In this document: piece after piece, positions 10,412 to 20,149 of the stretch
Layout of the letters: each line of letters begins with the position of its first letter
Position numbering within the stretch: the stretch's first letter is position 1
From: Gnetum montanum
Lineage: Eukaryota; Streptophyta; Gnetopsida; Gnetales; Gnetaceae
Direction: 5' to 3'
Assembly: GCA_015680685.1 (NCBI GenBank)
Contig: MNCI01027140.1
Location: 610,480-653,672, forward strand
Length of the DNA stretch: 43,193 bases
Notes under the pieces: generated by a model
Database searches by the model: none
What the model saw: only the letters and a program-made list of their open reading frames with translations
What the model was told of the DNA's origin: nothing
Translations under genes and position numbers: made by a program

Positions 10412-10527
10412 TGGTGCTAGTTATCTAGATTAGTTATATCATACAAGGTTGCTATATAAGGACTTAATGATATATCTCTTAGGAAGAAGAAGTAATTATA
10501 AAAGTCACATCTAAATTCACACACAAC

Positions 10528-10971
10528 NNNNNNNNNNNNNNNNNNNNNNNNNNNNNNNNNNNNNNNNNNNNNNNNNNNNNNNNNNNNNNNNNNNNNNNNN
10601 NNNNNNNNNNNNNNNNNNNNNNNNNNNNNNNNNNNNNNNNNNNNNNNNNNNNNNNNNNNNNNNNNNNNNNNNNNNNNNNNNNNNNNNNNNNNNNNNNNNN
10701 NNNNNNNNNNNNNNNNNNNNNNNNNNNNNNNNNNNNNNNNNNNNNNNNNNNNNNNNNNNNNNNNNNNNNNNNNNNNNNNNNNNNNNNNNNNNNNNNNNNN
10801 NNNNNNNNNNNNNNNNNNNNNNNNNNNNNNNNNNNNNNNNNNNNNNNNNNNNNNNNNNNNNNNNNNNNNNNNNNNNNNNNNNNNNNNNNNNNNNNNNNNN
10901 NNNNNNNNNNNNNNNNNNNNNNNNNNNNNNNNNNNNNNNNNNNNNNNNNNNNNNNNNNNNNNNNNNNNNNN
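10528..10971. other. Assembly gap (444 N)
   Basis: A run of N hides the N-terminal part of the element C gag and the end of its leader. The true gap length is unknown. Reading frames that cross it are artefacts. Confidence 0.95.
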
Positions 10972-10986
10972 TCCGAGGAAAGGCTA

Positions 10987-12324
10987 ATGTACCATATCAT
11001 TGATGGGCTACATAATGAGACAAGAGAGACCTTAGGAATGTATGCCCAAGGTCAACTATATGAACTACAAACCCATCAAGTCCAAGAGCTTATTAAGAGG
11101 GTAGAAAAAGAAGAAGGAGATATGGCTAGATGGGAGAATGTTGAAAAACATCAACAGGATCAAATTCTCAAATCAACAAAGGTCCATGGTCATAAAAAGG
11201 AGAAATCAACCAATCTCAAGGTGGAAACATCATCTTTGCCAATACAACAATCATTAGAAGAAGTCAAGGCAAAGATCAATAAGATGTTGGAATGGATGTA
11301 TCAAAAGTATGGAGAATATATCAACAATATTGGAGATAGAGTTTTGACAACCCAAGAAGCAAGATGAAACATTAGACATTCAGAAAAAAAGAATGAAGGG
11401 AATAAACGCTCAACTGCTAATCATACATATGAATGCAACATATGCCTATACAATCACCCCAAAGGCCAATGCCCAATATTGTTACATCTACCTGAGCATT
11501 GGGGAAACACGTTACATCCATAGTTCGTACAGAGATACTGTGTTCGATCATAGTGGCAACAATCCTAGTCGTGGGGGAGACCACCATTAGACTAGACGCA
11601 CCCTTTGTATCATATGAATCCAAATGCTTATCTTGTTCAACATCCTGTTTCTCCATTTGGGCCAACATACTCTATCCCACCACATTACTATTCTCCACAA
11701 TACTATCAACCCATGCCTCCAACACAACCACCACCTTGTGCATCTTACACTTCTCCTAACTTTCAACATTCTCATCCTTTCCCTCCTTCCACAGTGGCAC
11801 CAACTGTTCCTAAGGTGCCTGCACCACCATAACCCATGAACAACACTTGTGCTACTACTACCAACAGTAGTGAAAGGCCTCCTCAACATCAAAAGCATCC
11901 CTTCTTTAAACATGGCCGTAAGAAGGGAGAACACAATTTTGAGGCCTCTGCATCTTCCAACCCAGCACAAGTCCCACATTGTGGTGCACCTTTACCTTCA
12001 AACCCAATGCCTCATGTAACTTCATTAGGGCCACCAACTAACACTCCAACAACCATAAAGCCTAATGAACACAAACATGGGAGGCATCATCTCAATCCTT
12101 GCATACCATCTTTCGGTCACAAACATCATAGTGGGTCAACTTGTTATCCGGGAACTACATCGTATAAAGTGCCCCACTATGGTTACTACAATCAAGTGTG
12201 TGAACCCCAATGGGGTAAGTATGGCCAAGTTCTAATATTTCCAACATGCAAGGATCCTCATCATCCATTTATTAATCCTTGCCATGCTCAACCGTCTAGT
12301 TATGGGGGATATCCCCCATTCTAG
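10987..12324 (+). pseudogene. Element C gag (partial, six stops)
   Basis: One frame runs 446 codons to TAG at 12322, after 'GGYPPF'. The N-terminus lies in or before the N gap. The capsid-like part has 'YHIIDGL' and 'GMYAQGQL', which recur in G (near 35710-35780) and E (minus, near 26990-27060). A Lys/Glu-rich segment follows, then a knuckle-like CX2CX3HX4C ('CNICLYNHPKGQC', about 11434-11472), one residue shorter than the usual CCHC knuckle. A Pro/Tyr/His-rich tail follows. Stops are TGA at 11365, TAG at 11521, 11551, 11566 and 11593, and TAA at 11830. Gag would have formed the virus-like particle and packaged element RNA. The frame is otherwise unbroken. Confidence 0.75.
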
Positions 12325-13271
12325 TTATAAGTAGGGTTAATAAATATTTTTCATTTTCTTTAATTTTTCAAATTTTTGTTTTCCAGTTTTTCATCTTTCA
12401 ACTTTTTGTTTTATCTTTTTATCTTTTTGTGTTTTTGTCTTTTCACATTTTTGTAAGTAATCTCATCTATGAATAAAACACTCATGTGGATCATTGGTTG
12501 AGGCGTGTTTTATGTTATTAAGTCATGAGTGATCAATTATTTGGACATTGAGCCCATTACATCCACTCATCCACTCTACAAATAAGAGGTTCTGTTCAAG
12601 GGTACAGTGATATTCTTGACATTTTAAAACTTAAAATTAATTTTGTGTTCATTGTACCCACAATGAAGAAGGATGGACCAAGAGGAAATGATTAGGGTGT
12701 GACATCAAGGGGACTTGTGGATTCTCTTTGGTGACCTCTATGGGCATTATCATGTAACTTGGTTGTACTAAGATCCTTGTAGATCTAACAAAAAATGGGA
12801 GTAAGAGTAATCAAAAGGGCACTCGAAAATCAAATGCTGCTCTAGGGGGTCCCACTGGAAAGACATGCACCCATGCCTGAAGGTTGGTGGCTTCTCTAGA
12901 TTTAGTATTCAAAAAAAAAAAAAAACAAAGTGCCACAAAACAAAAATCACTCCTCCCTTGAACAAAACACCAAGTGATCGTATGCCTTGTTGTTTTGATA
13001 CTCTCATAGTTGTTCACCATGGGATGAAACGATGCGATGTCACTAATTAGAGGAATGGACTTGGTCTTGATCTTGGAACGATGGGTTAATGAAACTTTAA
13101 TCATGATTTACATGCAAAATTCATTGTGCCCTGGGTTAGTTACCCCATGTCCCAATCTCTACGATCCCTTTCTATAGTTCATCTCATCTCACTGTTCGTA
13201 TAATTGTAGCTCGTGTCTCATGTAGCGTATAATTCTCATCTCATTTCGGTGATAACTACATGTGTGTGTTT
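12325..13271 (+). other. Element C non-coding stretch at the former post-pol position
   Basis: It starts with T-rich DNA right after gag and contains a block ('catccactcatccactct...') that recurs after pol in G (about 40425-40460) and in E. So gag is joined to sequence that in G follows pol. A 16-base A run lies near 12910. No pol-type domain is present. Confidence 0.6.
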
Positions 13272-14174
13272 TGTGGAGTTAGTGCGGATTACATTTAACC
13301 CTTCTAATGCCCACGAACACTTTAAGTGTGGTTACACAAGGGCATTATAGGTTGAAACCTACTTTGGAGAGGACCCACTTGGTGTAATTTTTTGTAATCT
13401 TCACTTATGACATAGCTCACACACATCATTTCTTACCCTTAGCATAATTTTCAAACAATATTCTTTCCCTTATCATTATCCCTCCAAATCAACATTCCTA
13501 TGAACCATCAAATAGCCTTTTTCTCCCATCCGAGGTCTTTATTGATAAACACACCATCATAATTTTCATGCCTTCAGAACTAGTTGAATTACCCTGGAAC
13601 CCTTTAACAATCGTCCATATGTCCTTAGTTTACATCGTTTAATTTCAAAGAAATATTAAAAATTTGGTACATTCTCTAAGTGCCCTAACTTCAATAAAAA
13701 TATATATACATGACCCCCCTGTGCTAATCAACATTATTTGCAACTGTTCACGTAGGGGAAGTTTTTCAAATTTCTCTCTCTGACTTGTGATTATGCATCC
13801 CTTGCTTTCATATCCATAACTCGCTTGCTGGTACTCCAATTTTCATGCCATCTGAACCTACTTGAACCTAGAGTGTTTAGCTTAGTCGTGGGGGAGGGGC
13901 ACATGCCGAATAGTGCATAATTTTTTTGAAATTCATCATCACCCAAAGGACATATTTAAGGGTAATTAGTTGTAAAATTAAGAACAAAATGTGTCAAAAA
14001 AAATTTCATCCCCTTAGCTATACCAGAAAATTAAATTTGGAAACCACCTAAGCAAAGTAGACTCAACATTATAATCTTTCAGGGACATGTTCTTCTAATA
14101 ATTAACATCACATGAAAATAAAGTAAATCTATTAAGGCAAGCAATAAGGTATAACCTAACTTTGGTAACAACCT
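13272..14174 (+). other. Element C leader of the second ORF
   Basis: It aligns along its length with element A 1-960. At 13680-13720 the GATATC palindrome module of A is missing and a TA-rich run (aaaatatatatacatg) takes its place. The stretch is non-coding. Confidence 0.65.
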
Positions 14175-14203
14175 TACTAACGATTGGTCCCGTGTGATTG
14201 CAG
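14175..14203 (+). promoter_or_regulatory. Predicted branch point and 3' splice site, element C
   Basis: TACTAAC at 14175-14181 and TTGCAG ending at 14203 directly precede the ATG at 14204, exactly as in element A. Conservation in two diverged copies supports a real acceptor for a spliced second-ORF transcript. Confidence 0.55.
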
Positions 14204-14800
14204 ATGGCCTCGAAACATGGACAATAGGAAGGTCTTACTCAAGGTGCGATCGAACAATCTTGGAGAGGTGGAAGACAAGATCCTACCGGACAACATCTAG
14301 AATAGGAGGAACAATCATTTAGCATTCATCAAGAAGATCCTCCTACTATATGGTCCGGGCAGGTAGAAGCAGGAGATACCCTCTCTGAAAGCAGTGCTTG
14401 GTACTTAGCGGAAACGTACCAATTTTGGCACAACAAAGAAGAAGGCACCATGGTTAACATTTGTGGTGTGCCTATTGATTTCTATGTTCAAGCCATTTTG
14501 GAAGTATTAAACCTCCCAAATACAGGACCAAAGGTTGCTCAGAACTAGTTGGACACTTTCAGAATCTAGCAACTTAATAAACTGTTGATAGAGAATAAAA
14601 AGGTGGCAAAAGAAAAAGAGAAGGATGACTAGGATGCCTCTATGGCACAAGTGCAAAATTATATGCATGCCAAGGCACTTAATGCCTTACAAGAGGACAA
14701 ACTCTAGGCCATACTTCAATGCCATCAAATCCCAAAACCTAGAGTGCAAGAAAAGGGAAAGACACTGATGGAGGAGCCACCACCACCAGGAACTACATGA
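14204..14800 (+). pseudogene. Second ORF of element C, shortened by three in-frame deletions
   Basis: 199 codons in a single frame, ending at the same 'GTT-stop' as element A. Compared with A it lacks three segments: after 'VEAGD', after 'GPKVAQN', and between 'LQEDK' and the 'AIL' tail. All three joins keep the frame. Retained parts are the Arg/Gln-rich head, part of the plant-transposon-protein-like domain ('AWYLAETYQFWHNKEE', 'ILEVLNLPN'), a short coiled-coil piece and the tail. All six internal stops are TAG. Against A they stand where A has CAG, CAA, CAG, AAG, TGG and TAG. The deletions probably came first and the stops later. Confidence 0.6.
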
Positions 14801-14951
14801 GTTCCAAAATTTTTGTAGTTGTAGCATTCTATGTGTTGTGTCTTTATTTTCCTCCCACACTGTGGCATTTTTTCATTTCATTTTTTCCAGCTAATAATCC
14901 CATACCTATCCACTGTGTAATCATTGTAACTTGAGGATGAGTTTTTATTCA

Positions 14952-14963
14952 GTCGTGGGCATA
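14952..14963 (+). other. Polypurine tract of element C
   Basis: gtcgtgggcata abuts the TGATGG start of the 3' LTR and matches element A 3931-3942 except for two changes that break the purine run. Confidence 0.6.
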
Positions 14964-15786
14964 TGATGGAATGCGATATCACATGGACCACGATATCGCA
15001 TACACGATATCACATCTTCCCCTACGATATTGCATACACAATATCGCAGTCCATCGTAATGTCTATAAATAAGAAGCAGCTCTTCCTTGTTTCATTATTA
15101 GGATTTAGATTGTAGTGAAGCTCTGGTAGTTTGATCCCTCCAGAGATTGATTATTTTCCCGTGTCTGCCCGCAGTGTGGTGAATGTAATTGTACTACATT
15201 CCTTATTCGAGTGTGACATACTTGGACACACATATGACCAGCAATAAAGATCAAGATTACTTCATCATTGCAGCATTCACTTTAATTAATTAATTAATTA
15301 TTATTTACTGCTTTCTTAGTTAGTCTCTCTCACCCTTATCTCCTAGAACGGGGAATGAGTACGACTTAATCACGAGTATTTAAGTGTGACTACTTGGTAC
15401 CCAGTAGCGTACCTAGGCCATGTGCTTGGTAATCCTGGTGGTAGTTGTGCACGAGGTCCAAGATGTGTACGGATGATTAAGGAATGGATGCTCATTGCAC
15501 TTAGGCTAGTTTAGATTTTCTCTTACCTTTTCCTCCTAGCATAGTTAATATTACTTTCCATTGCCTTCAGGAGTAGCATTAGATTAGGGAACACATCATG
15601 CACCTCACTCTGGACTAAACCATACATGACAAAGCTAATACTAGTCCAAGTGGGAAGACAACAAACTGTGACCTAAGGATAACTATCTGGGTGTCACAAC
15701 TAGTCCATTTGTAGAGTTCGATTGGATTGCGCGTGAAAATACTCGTATTTGTATGGTTGAGTGTAGGGGTACCTCACTACTCATCA
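14964..15786 (+). repeat. 3' LTR of element C (823 bp)
   Basis: It begins TGATGG and ends TCATCA. The GATATC array lies before TATAAATA at 15064-15071. It aligns with the 5' LTR throughout; several GATATCGC units have become GATATTGC or GATATCAC, a C-to-T/G-to-A pattern. Confidence 0.88.
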
Positions 15787-15791
15787 TTAAG
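15787..15791 (+). other. Target site duplication of element C, right copy
   Basis: TTAAG, identical to 9569-9573. Confidence 0.85.
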
Positions 15792-16512
15792 GTTATGCAC
15801 TTTGTGTTTAGAAGTATGGTTCACTTAGCAAATGCATTTGAGAAACCAACACTTTGTGCTAAGGTTTCTTCGATCATTGGGCTCCTCCCTTATGTTTGAA
15901 GCCATTGGTCTTTACTAGCCATCCAACTTGGAAATTTGCTCTCCCTTTTTTTGTGGGATGAAACCTTCATTAGGTTTCTTTACCAAGGCCTAGTTTGGTC
16001 TAGTTTTCCCATTAAGTGAGTTGGGTTACACCCAATAGACTTGAGGGTTTTCCAATCAAACTAGATGTGTTATGTCCAATGTACTTAATGATTTTCCATT
16101 GAATAAGATGCATTACATTCAAGTAGATTTGGAGGTAGGGCATAATGAAAGGATTTCATATGGCTATAAATGCATGATTGTTAGACATTGGTCCATAATA
16201 TTGCTCAAGGTAGGAAGGTCATAATCAGGGTACAAGGTTAGGCTCAAGGAGTGGTGCTAGATGAAGGGTAATGGTACAGGAAATATTGAAAAGGTAGGAC
16301 AAACTCACTAAATGTTGCACATCAAGGTCATGTGGTGGCTTGTTACCATGATGGGTTACACCTTTGCAATGGCTCCAGGCTTCATCCTACAAACACAACT
16401 CTAAGGAAATAAGAAAACTAAGAAAATAGAACATGTTATAACATTACAATGCATGTAGGCCACATAGCATGACAAGATGATGAACAAAGCTAGAGCTACC
16501 TAGGATACCAAA
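15792..16512. other. Unassigned DNA right of element C
   Basis: No domain, RNA gene or known repeat was recognised. Short frames on the plus strand are broken and not convincing. It is likely continuous with 8791-9568, which C interrupted. Confidence 0.3.
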
Positions 16513-16690
16513 GTTGCTAGTTTAAGGTCATGGTGGGGAATAGTACTAGCTTAAGGCCTGGGAAGGCTATGATGAAAATTTAAGATCATAGCAGATCATG
16601 GTGCTGGTTTAAGACCTTGGTCGGATGTATTATCAATTTAAGACCTTGGCAAGCTATATTGCTAGTTTAAGGCCTCAGTAGGCCATCAAA
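16513..16690 (+). repeat. 29-bp minisatellite, six units
   Basis: The core 'tttaag' (once 'cttaag') starts at 16521, 16550, 16579, 16608, 16637 and 16666, an exact 29-base period with no indels. Units read roughly 'gctagtttaaggccttgg...ggctat', with diverged bases between. No further unit is seen at 16492 or 16695. Confidence 0.85.
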
Positions 16691-16827
16691 AGATTCATAT
16701 ACACTTGCTTAATGTTGGCTATGAGGATCATTGTAGGCTACATTCATCTCTTTGTATGCATAATCACTAGATTATTTAGTTTGAGTGTCAAAGTCTCTAT
16801 GACATTAATGTTTATAAAAAGTCCACA

Positions 16828-17745
16828 TTTTTTGATCTATTGGATAGTTTGGATAGAAGTGTAGCTAGTCAAGAGTCTTATAATGGTTTTCTTGATTTTT
16901 CTTGGATTGATGACCATCATAATTTTTCATATCAGCCCAATATTATATGTACTCTTATTAGTTCTAATACTAATATTTGGCCAAGTTTCAATTGTCTTTG
17001 AAAAGTTAATCATAATGTGTGGTTATGGAAGTAGCGAATTTAGAAGATATAGAATGCTACTACTTTAAAAATTAGACATTTTTTGTGGTACTTGATTCAT
17101 CAAGGTTTGCCTATTAGTATTTGATGCTCTCAATTGAAAGTTCATGACTCAATATGTCCTATTTGCAACATGGAAGATACATTCATCCATTATTATTTTT
17201 TTAAAAAAATTTCCCCTTGCTCATAGCTTTTGAACTTAGTGTAGTAGGTATTTATATGGTTTTCAACCAAGATTAGATGAAATTTTATTCGATGATACTC
17301 CTCAACTTCAAGGATTTCTACTTCATAGTTGGCATTAGTTTCATCCTATTATTCTTTATGCCATTTAGAATTTTTGATATCATGTGGTTTTTCACAAAGA
17401 TTCTCTAGCTAATTTTCTCCTTTATTAGTTCAAGATAGCATCATTCAGTAGTTGATGCTTTAGCTAAATTCCTAAATATTTATCTTTGTAGTTTTCTTTT
17501 TTATAAATAGGAAGCCTTTAGTAGAAAGGGAAAACTCATTTGGGTGCTTCTAAGTAAGGGCAAGATTTGATCCTTTTCCTACCCTAGAGGGGGTATTTTT
17601 CAAGATTGGTTGTAAGGATGAGAACCTAAAAAGGCATCTCCAAAATTGTTGGGCCTTTTCTTTTTGTTGTTTTGGAGTTTCTCCTCTAATTCTCTACTAT
17701 TGTACTCTAAATCTAATTTTTAAATATATTTATTTTTTACGGTCT
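16828..17745 (+). pseudogene. LINE 3' end (zf-RVT zinc-binding domain), decayed
   Basis: With stops read through and the frame changing, the stretch resembles the C-terminal part of plant L1-type ORF2. Around 16900-17060 are 'FSWIDDHHNFSYQPN' and Trp-rich sequence. At 17080-17200 'HQGLPIS', 'LKVHDSICPICNME' and a His/Phe/Cys-type end match the zf-RVT zinc-binding domain. A weak continuation ('GFLLHSWHQFHPIILYAI') reaches about 17450. The T-rich stretch to about 17745 resembles a LINE 3' UTR. The 5' part with endonuclease and RT is missing, as is usual for 5'-truncated LINE insertions. Confidence 0.6.
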
Positions 17746-17835
17746 AGCACCCTCCAAAAATAAGTGAGTGAAAGACATTATTATGATGGTATATAGTATT
17801 AAAAATTTTATGAGAAAAATAAATTTTTAGTAATG

Positions 17836-18060
17836 AGGTATTAGCCTAGTGGTAAGACTCTTGATTTGGAAGGTGCAATTTATAAAATTTTATTTCCCTC
17901 TAACACCCCTTCCCTAGACAAAATTGAATTTTCCAAAATTAATAACATATGTCAAATTTAATGAAAATAGTATTTTAGAAATTTATTAAGCAATTGAGAC
18001 CTTTTCATGCACATGCTAGTTTGAACTTTAAAATTTAATTTACATTATTTTAAATCACCA
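17836..18060 (+). mobile_element. SINE-like tRNA-derived repeat, copy 1
   Basis: TTAGCCTAGTGG at 17841-17852 fits the tRNA A-box pattern (TRGCNNAGTGG). A degenerate B-box-like 'aaggtgcaattt' follows about 30 bases later. A related copy with the same surrounding words is at 30820. The body is AT-rich and no clear tail or target duplication is visible, so this stays tentative. Confidence 0.3.
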
Positions 18061-18639
18061 CATCACTATCAATAATAATTCAACTCTCATGCATTGAAAT
18101 ACTAACACCTTGAACATGAGAGTCTCTAACCACAATGAAAGAAAAAGAAAAGCATAAGACAAAGGCATTAATAAAAAAGGATAAGAGAAAAGCATCATCT
18201 AGTAACAATTCAATGGTCATGAGTTATAAATGTCCATATATCCTTTTTCTCTTTTTTTTATTTGCAAAAAGATTAGGGGATTGAATTAAAAGAAAGAAAG
18301 AAAGTACAAAATTTGAGAGGTTGTAAACAACCCCCACCCCGCAACCCACCACCACCACCCCCCCACCCCGCCCCCCACCCCCAACTAAGGGTTAGAAGCC
18401 CCAAAGTGAAGAGGAGAGGAATCCCTTGTAGTAAACAAAAAGGCAAACATTCCCTTCCACACCCCCCCCCAATGAAGAATGGGATAGAAAACAAGGGATG
18501 CTTATCCTAAAAACAAAAATCCATCCCATCACTAGGCTATCTTCAATGCTACATTCAAAGCCATATCCCATGAAACTCAACACTCACATTGAGAAACCTC
18601 TCTCGGTCGTTATGACCATTTGATGGATCCTGGCAACCT
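18061..18639. other. Low-complexity, mostly unassigned DNA
   Basis: It holds purine-rich (gaaagaaag-type) runs and a C-rich simple repeat at 18330-18383. Open frames across the C-rich tract are compositional artefacts. Confidence 0.4.
18330..18383 (+). repeat. C-rich simple repeat with guanine runs on the minus strand
   Basis: Runs of 4-7 C separated by A or G and a short (acc)n stretch fill 54 bases. The minus strand has more than four G-runs of three or more with short loops, which meets the usual G-quadruplex pattern. Confidence 0.75.
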
Positions 18640-20010
18640 AGTATAGGGGCACTACACCTGTTCTTAAGCGTGTACCACATCTATGATCACTAGATAGTGT
18701 TTCAAGGAAAAAAATGCTATAGCCTCTTAAAATTCCTTATACTAACCTTCACATTACTTTTTGGTAGATTCATTGATGGCCTTATCAAGGTGGAACTTAG
18801 CGGAAGTATTCCTAACTCATCTCTTCATCCTAACCAATGAGACATTGCAATTTGTTCCCATGACTATGTATGAGCATCTTCCCATGTGAAACCATTGCCT
18901 AGTATTGGCTTCATGTGTAGCATCCTAGTTTCCTTTATTTTGTTGTTCTTACAAAAGGGCTTTGACATGCTACTCTTTCTTCTCTTTCTTTCTTTCGAGC
19001 CACTCCTACTCCTCCCATCATACATCCTTTCTAATTTCTTCTTAGAGCTAGTCCTCCATCTCACTTATAAACTCAATGTCTTGTAGCTACTTTTGATGTT
19101 TCTCCTTTGTAGCTACCTCTTTGAGCTGTTGTTCTTCCTCCCATCACTTAGCCTTGGCCTCCTCTTTTCATCTCTATAGCATGGCTTTTCATTAGGCTTG
19201 TTCCTCTATCCTAACTCTAGCTTCAACCTTAGCAATGATCCTATGAAGGTCATCTTCAAACTTTTGTTGTAGCTCTTAACCAATATGATTCTTAGTGATC
19301 TAGATCTACTCCTACAAGGATGAGGGCCAATTTATGGTGGAGCCTTGCCAAGCTAAACCTTTCCCCACACTCATCAGCTCCTCTCTTTCCTCTAAGATGG
19401 CTTGTGTAGAGAAGGACTCTCCCTCTTGTAATGGCCTATGTCTAGTATATGTTATGGTGATAAAAGGGGGCTTTATCAGTAGTAGCTCCAAAATCTATGT
19501 TGCTTTCTATAAGGGTAGGATTAGGCTAGAGTGACATCCCATTCTTCCTCAGTAAAGTGTAGTGAGGAAAAATTTTGAAAGATTAGCTAACTAGACAAGA
19601 TACATGTAGTGGAGGAAGGGGAAGTGCACCTTATGAAGCTTCCAAATGTTATCTGACTAGATGAAGAAATGTTCCACAACCTTTGTAGCATCCTACCAAA
19701 GTAGAGGTAGGATTGACTTGGAGACTTAGCTGCTTCCAATTTTTAGGACCAATTTAGGGAAGAAACTCTTAGCATCTTGGAGCTCTTATCTTGAGGATAG
19801 CACTGTCTCCCCTACAATTAGGATACCAAGATTATTAGTGATGGCTACTTTGGTAAGTCAAATGTAGGCATCCTAAAAAGTAGTGGTGTCTTGCCTCTAA
19901 TGCAAGAAGGATGCATTTGCAAGATCTAGGTTTTCAATGAGGAGGGAAAGAAGGTCTTCCTAGTCCATCCACACCACCAATCCCCATAGAAGCTAGTTAT
20001 TCCTAAAGTT
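18640..20010 (-). pseudogene. Decayed reading frame with coiled-coil C-terminal part
   Basis: On the minus strand from about 20010 down to 18640, frames free of random composition can be followed if stops are read through. The clearest stretch (about 19320 to 18900) is one frame rich in Glu, Lys, Gln and Arg ('LQQKFEDDLHRIIAKVEA', 'EEEQQLKEVATKEKHQK', 'EWLERKKEKKE'), broken by about 17 stops, many at likely Gln or Trp positions. That pattern is a coiled coil. The upstream part (19970-19560) reads like protein but matches nothing I know. It lies downstream of a LINE RT on the same strand. It may be a separate retroelement gene or a captured host fragment. Confidence 0.4.
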
Positions 20011-20149
20011 TTCACATTCAGGCTTAAATGTGGGTGTAACCCCCATGGCAACTATGGAATCTTTTTAAAGCATGAAAAAATTGCAATATGGGTAGGCAAT
20101 GGAAGAGGCATAACTTGAAAGATGTGTTCATTCCTTGCTTGCTAAAGCA

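Larger units (their letters stand above)
9574..15786 (+). mobile_element. Element C: complete non-autonomous, gag-only Athila-like LTR retrotransposon
   Basis: Two LTRs (819 and 823 bp) flank about 4.6 kb of internal sequence, with a perfect TTAAG target duplication. Inside are a primer binding site, gag (partly hidden by an N gap), a non-coding stretch, the shared leader, a splice-acceptor pattern, a shortened second ORF and a polypurine tract. No protease, RT or integrase is present between the end of gag (12324) and the leader (13272). This matches the plant TR-GAG type of non-autonomous element, mobilised by enzymes from a partner. By eye the LTRs differ at very roughly one base in ten, mostly transitions, so the insertion is old. 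Confidence 0.85.

Noticed and set aside
10479-11000. 173-codon minus-strand open frame
   Set aside because: It spans the N gap; almost all residues are unknown.
11587-11979. 130-codon Arg/Trp-rich minus-strand frame
   Set aside because: It is antisense to the Pro/Tyr/His-rich tail of element C gag; composition mirrors that tail.
12811-13104. 97-codon minus-strand frame with Phe run
   Set aside because: The Phe run is the complement of an A run in element C non-coding DNA; not conserved in A, E or G.
17836-17900. A functional tRNA gene
   Set aside because: Only the A-box-like part fits; no cloverleaf arms can be paired.
18313-18510. Proline-rich small protein
   Set aside because: It is produced by the C-rich simple repeat; no start context or homologue.
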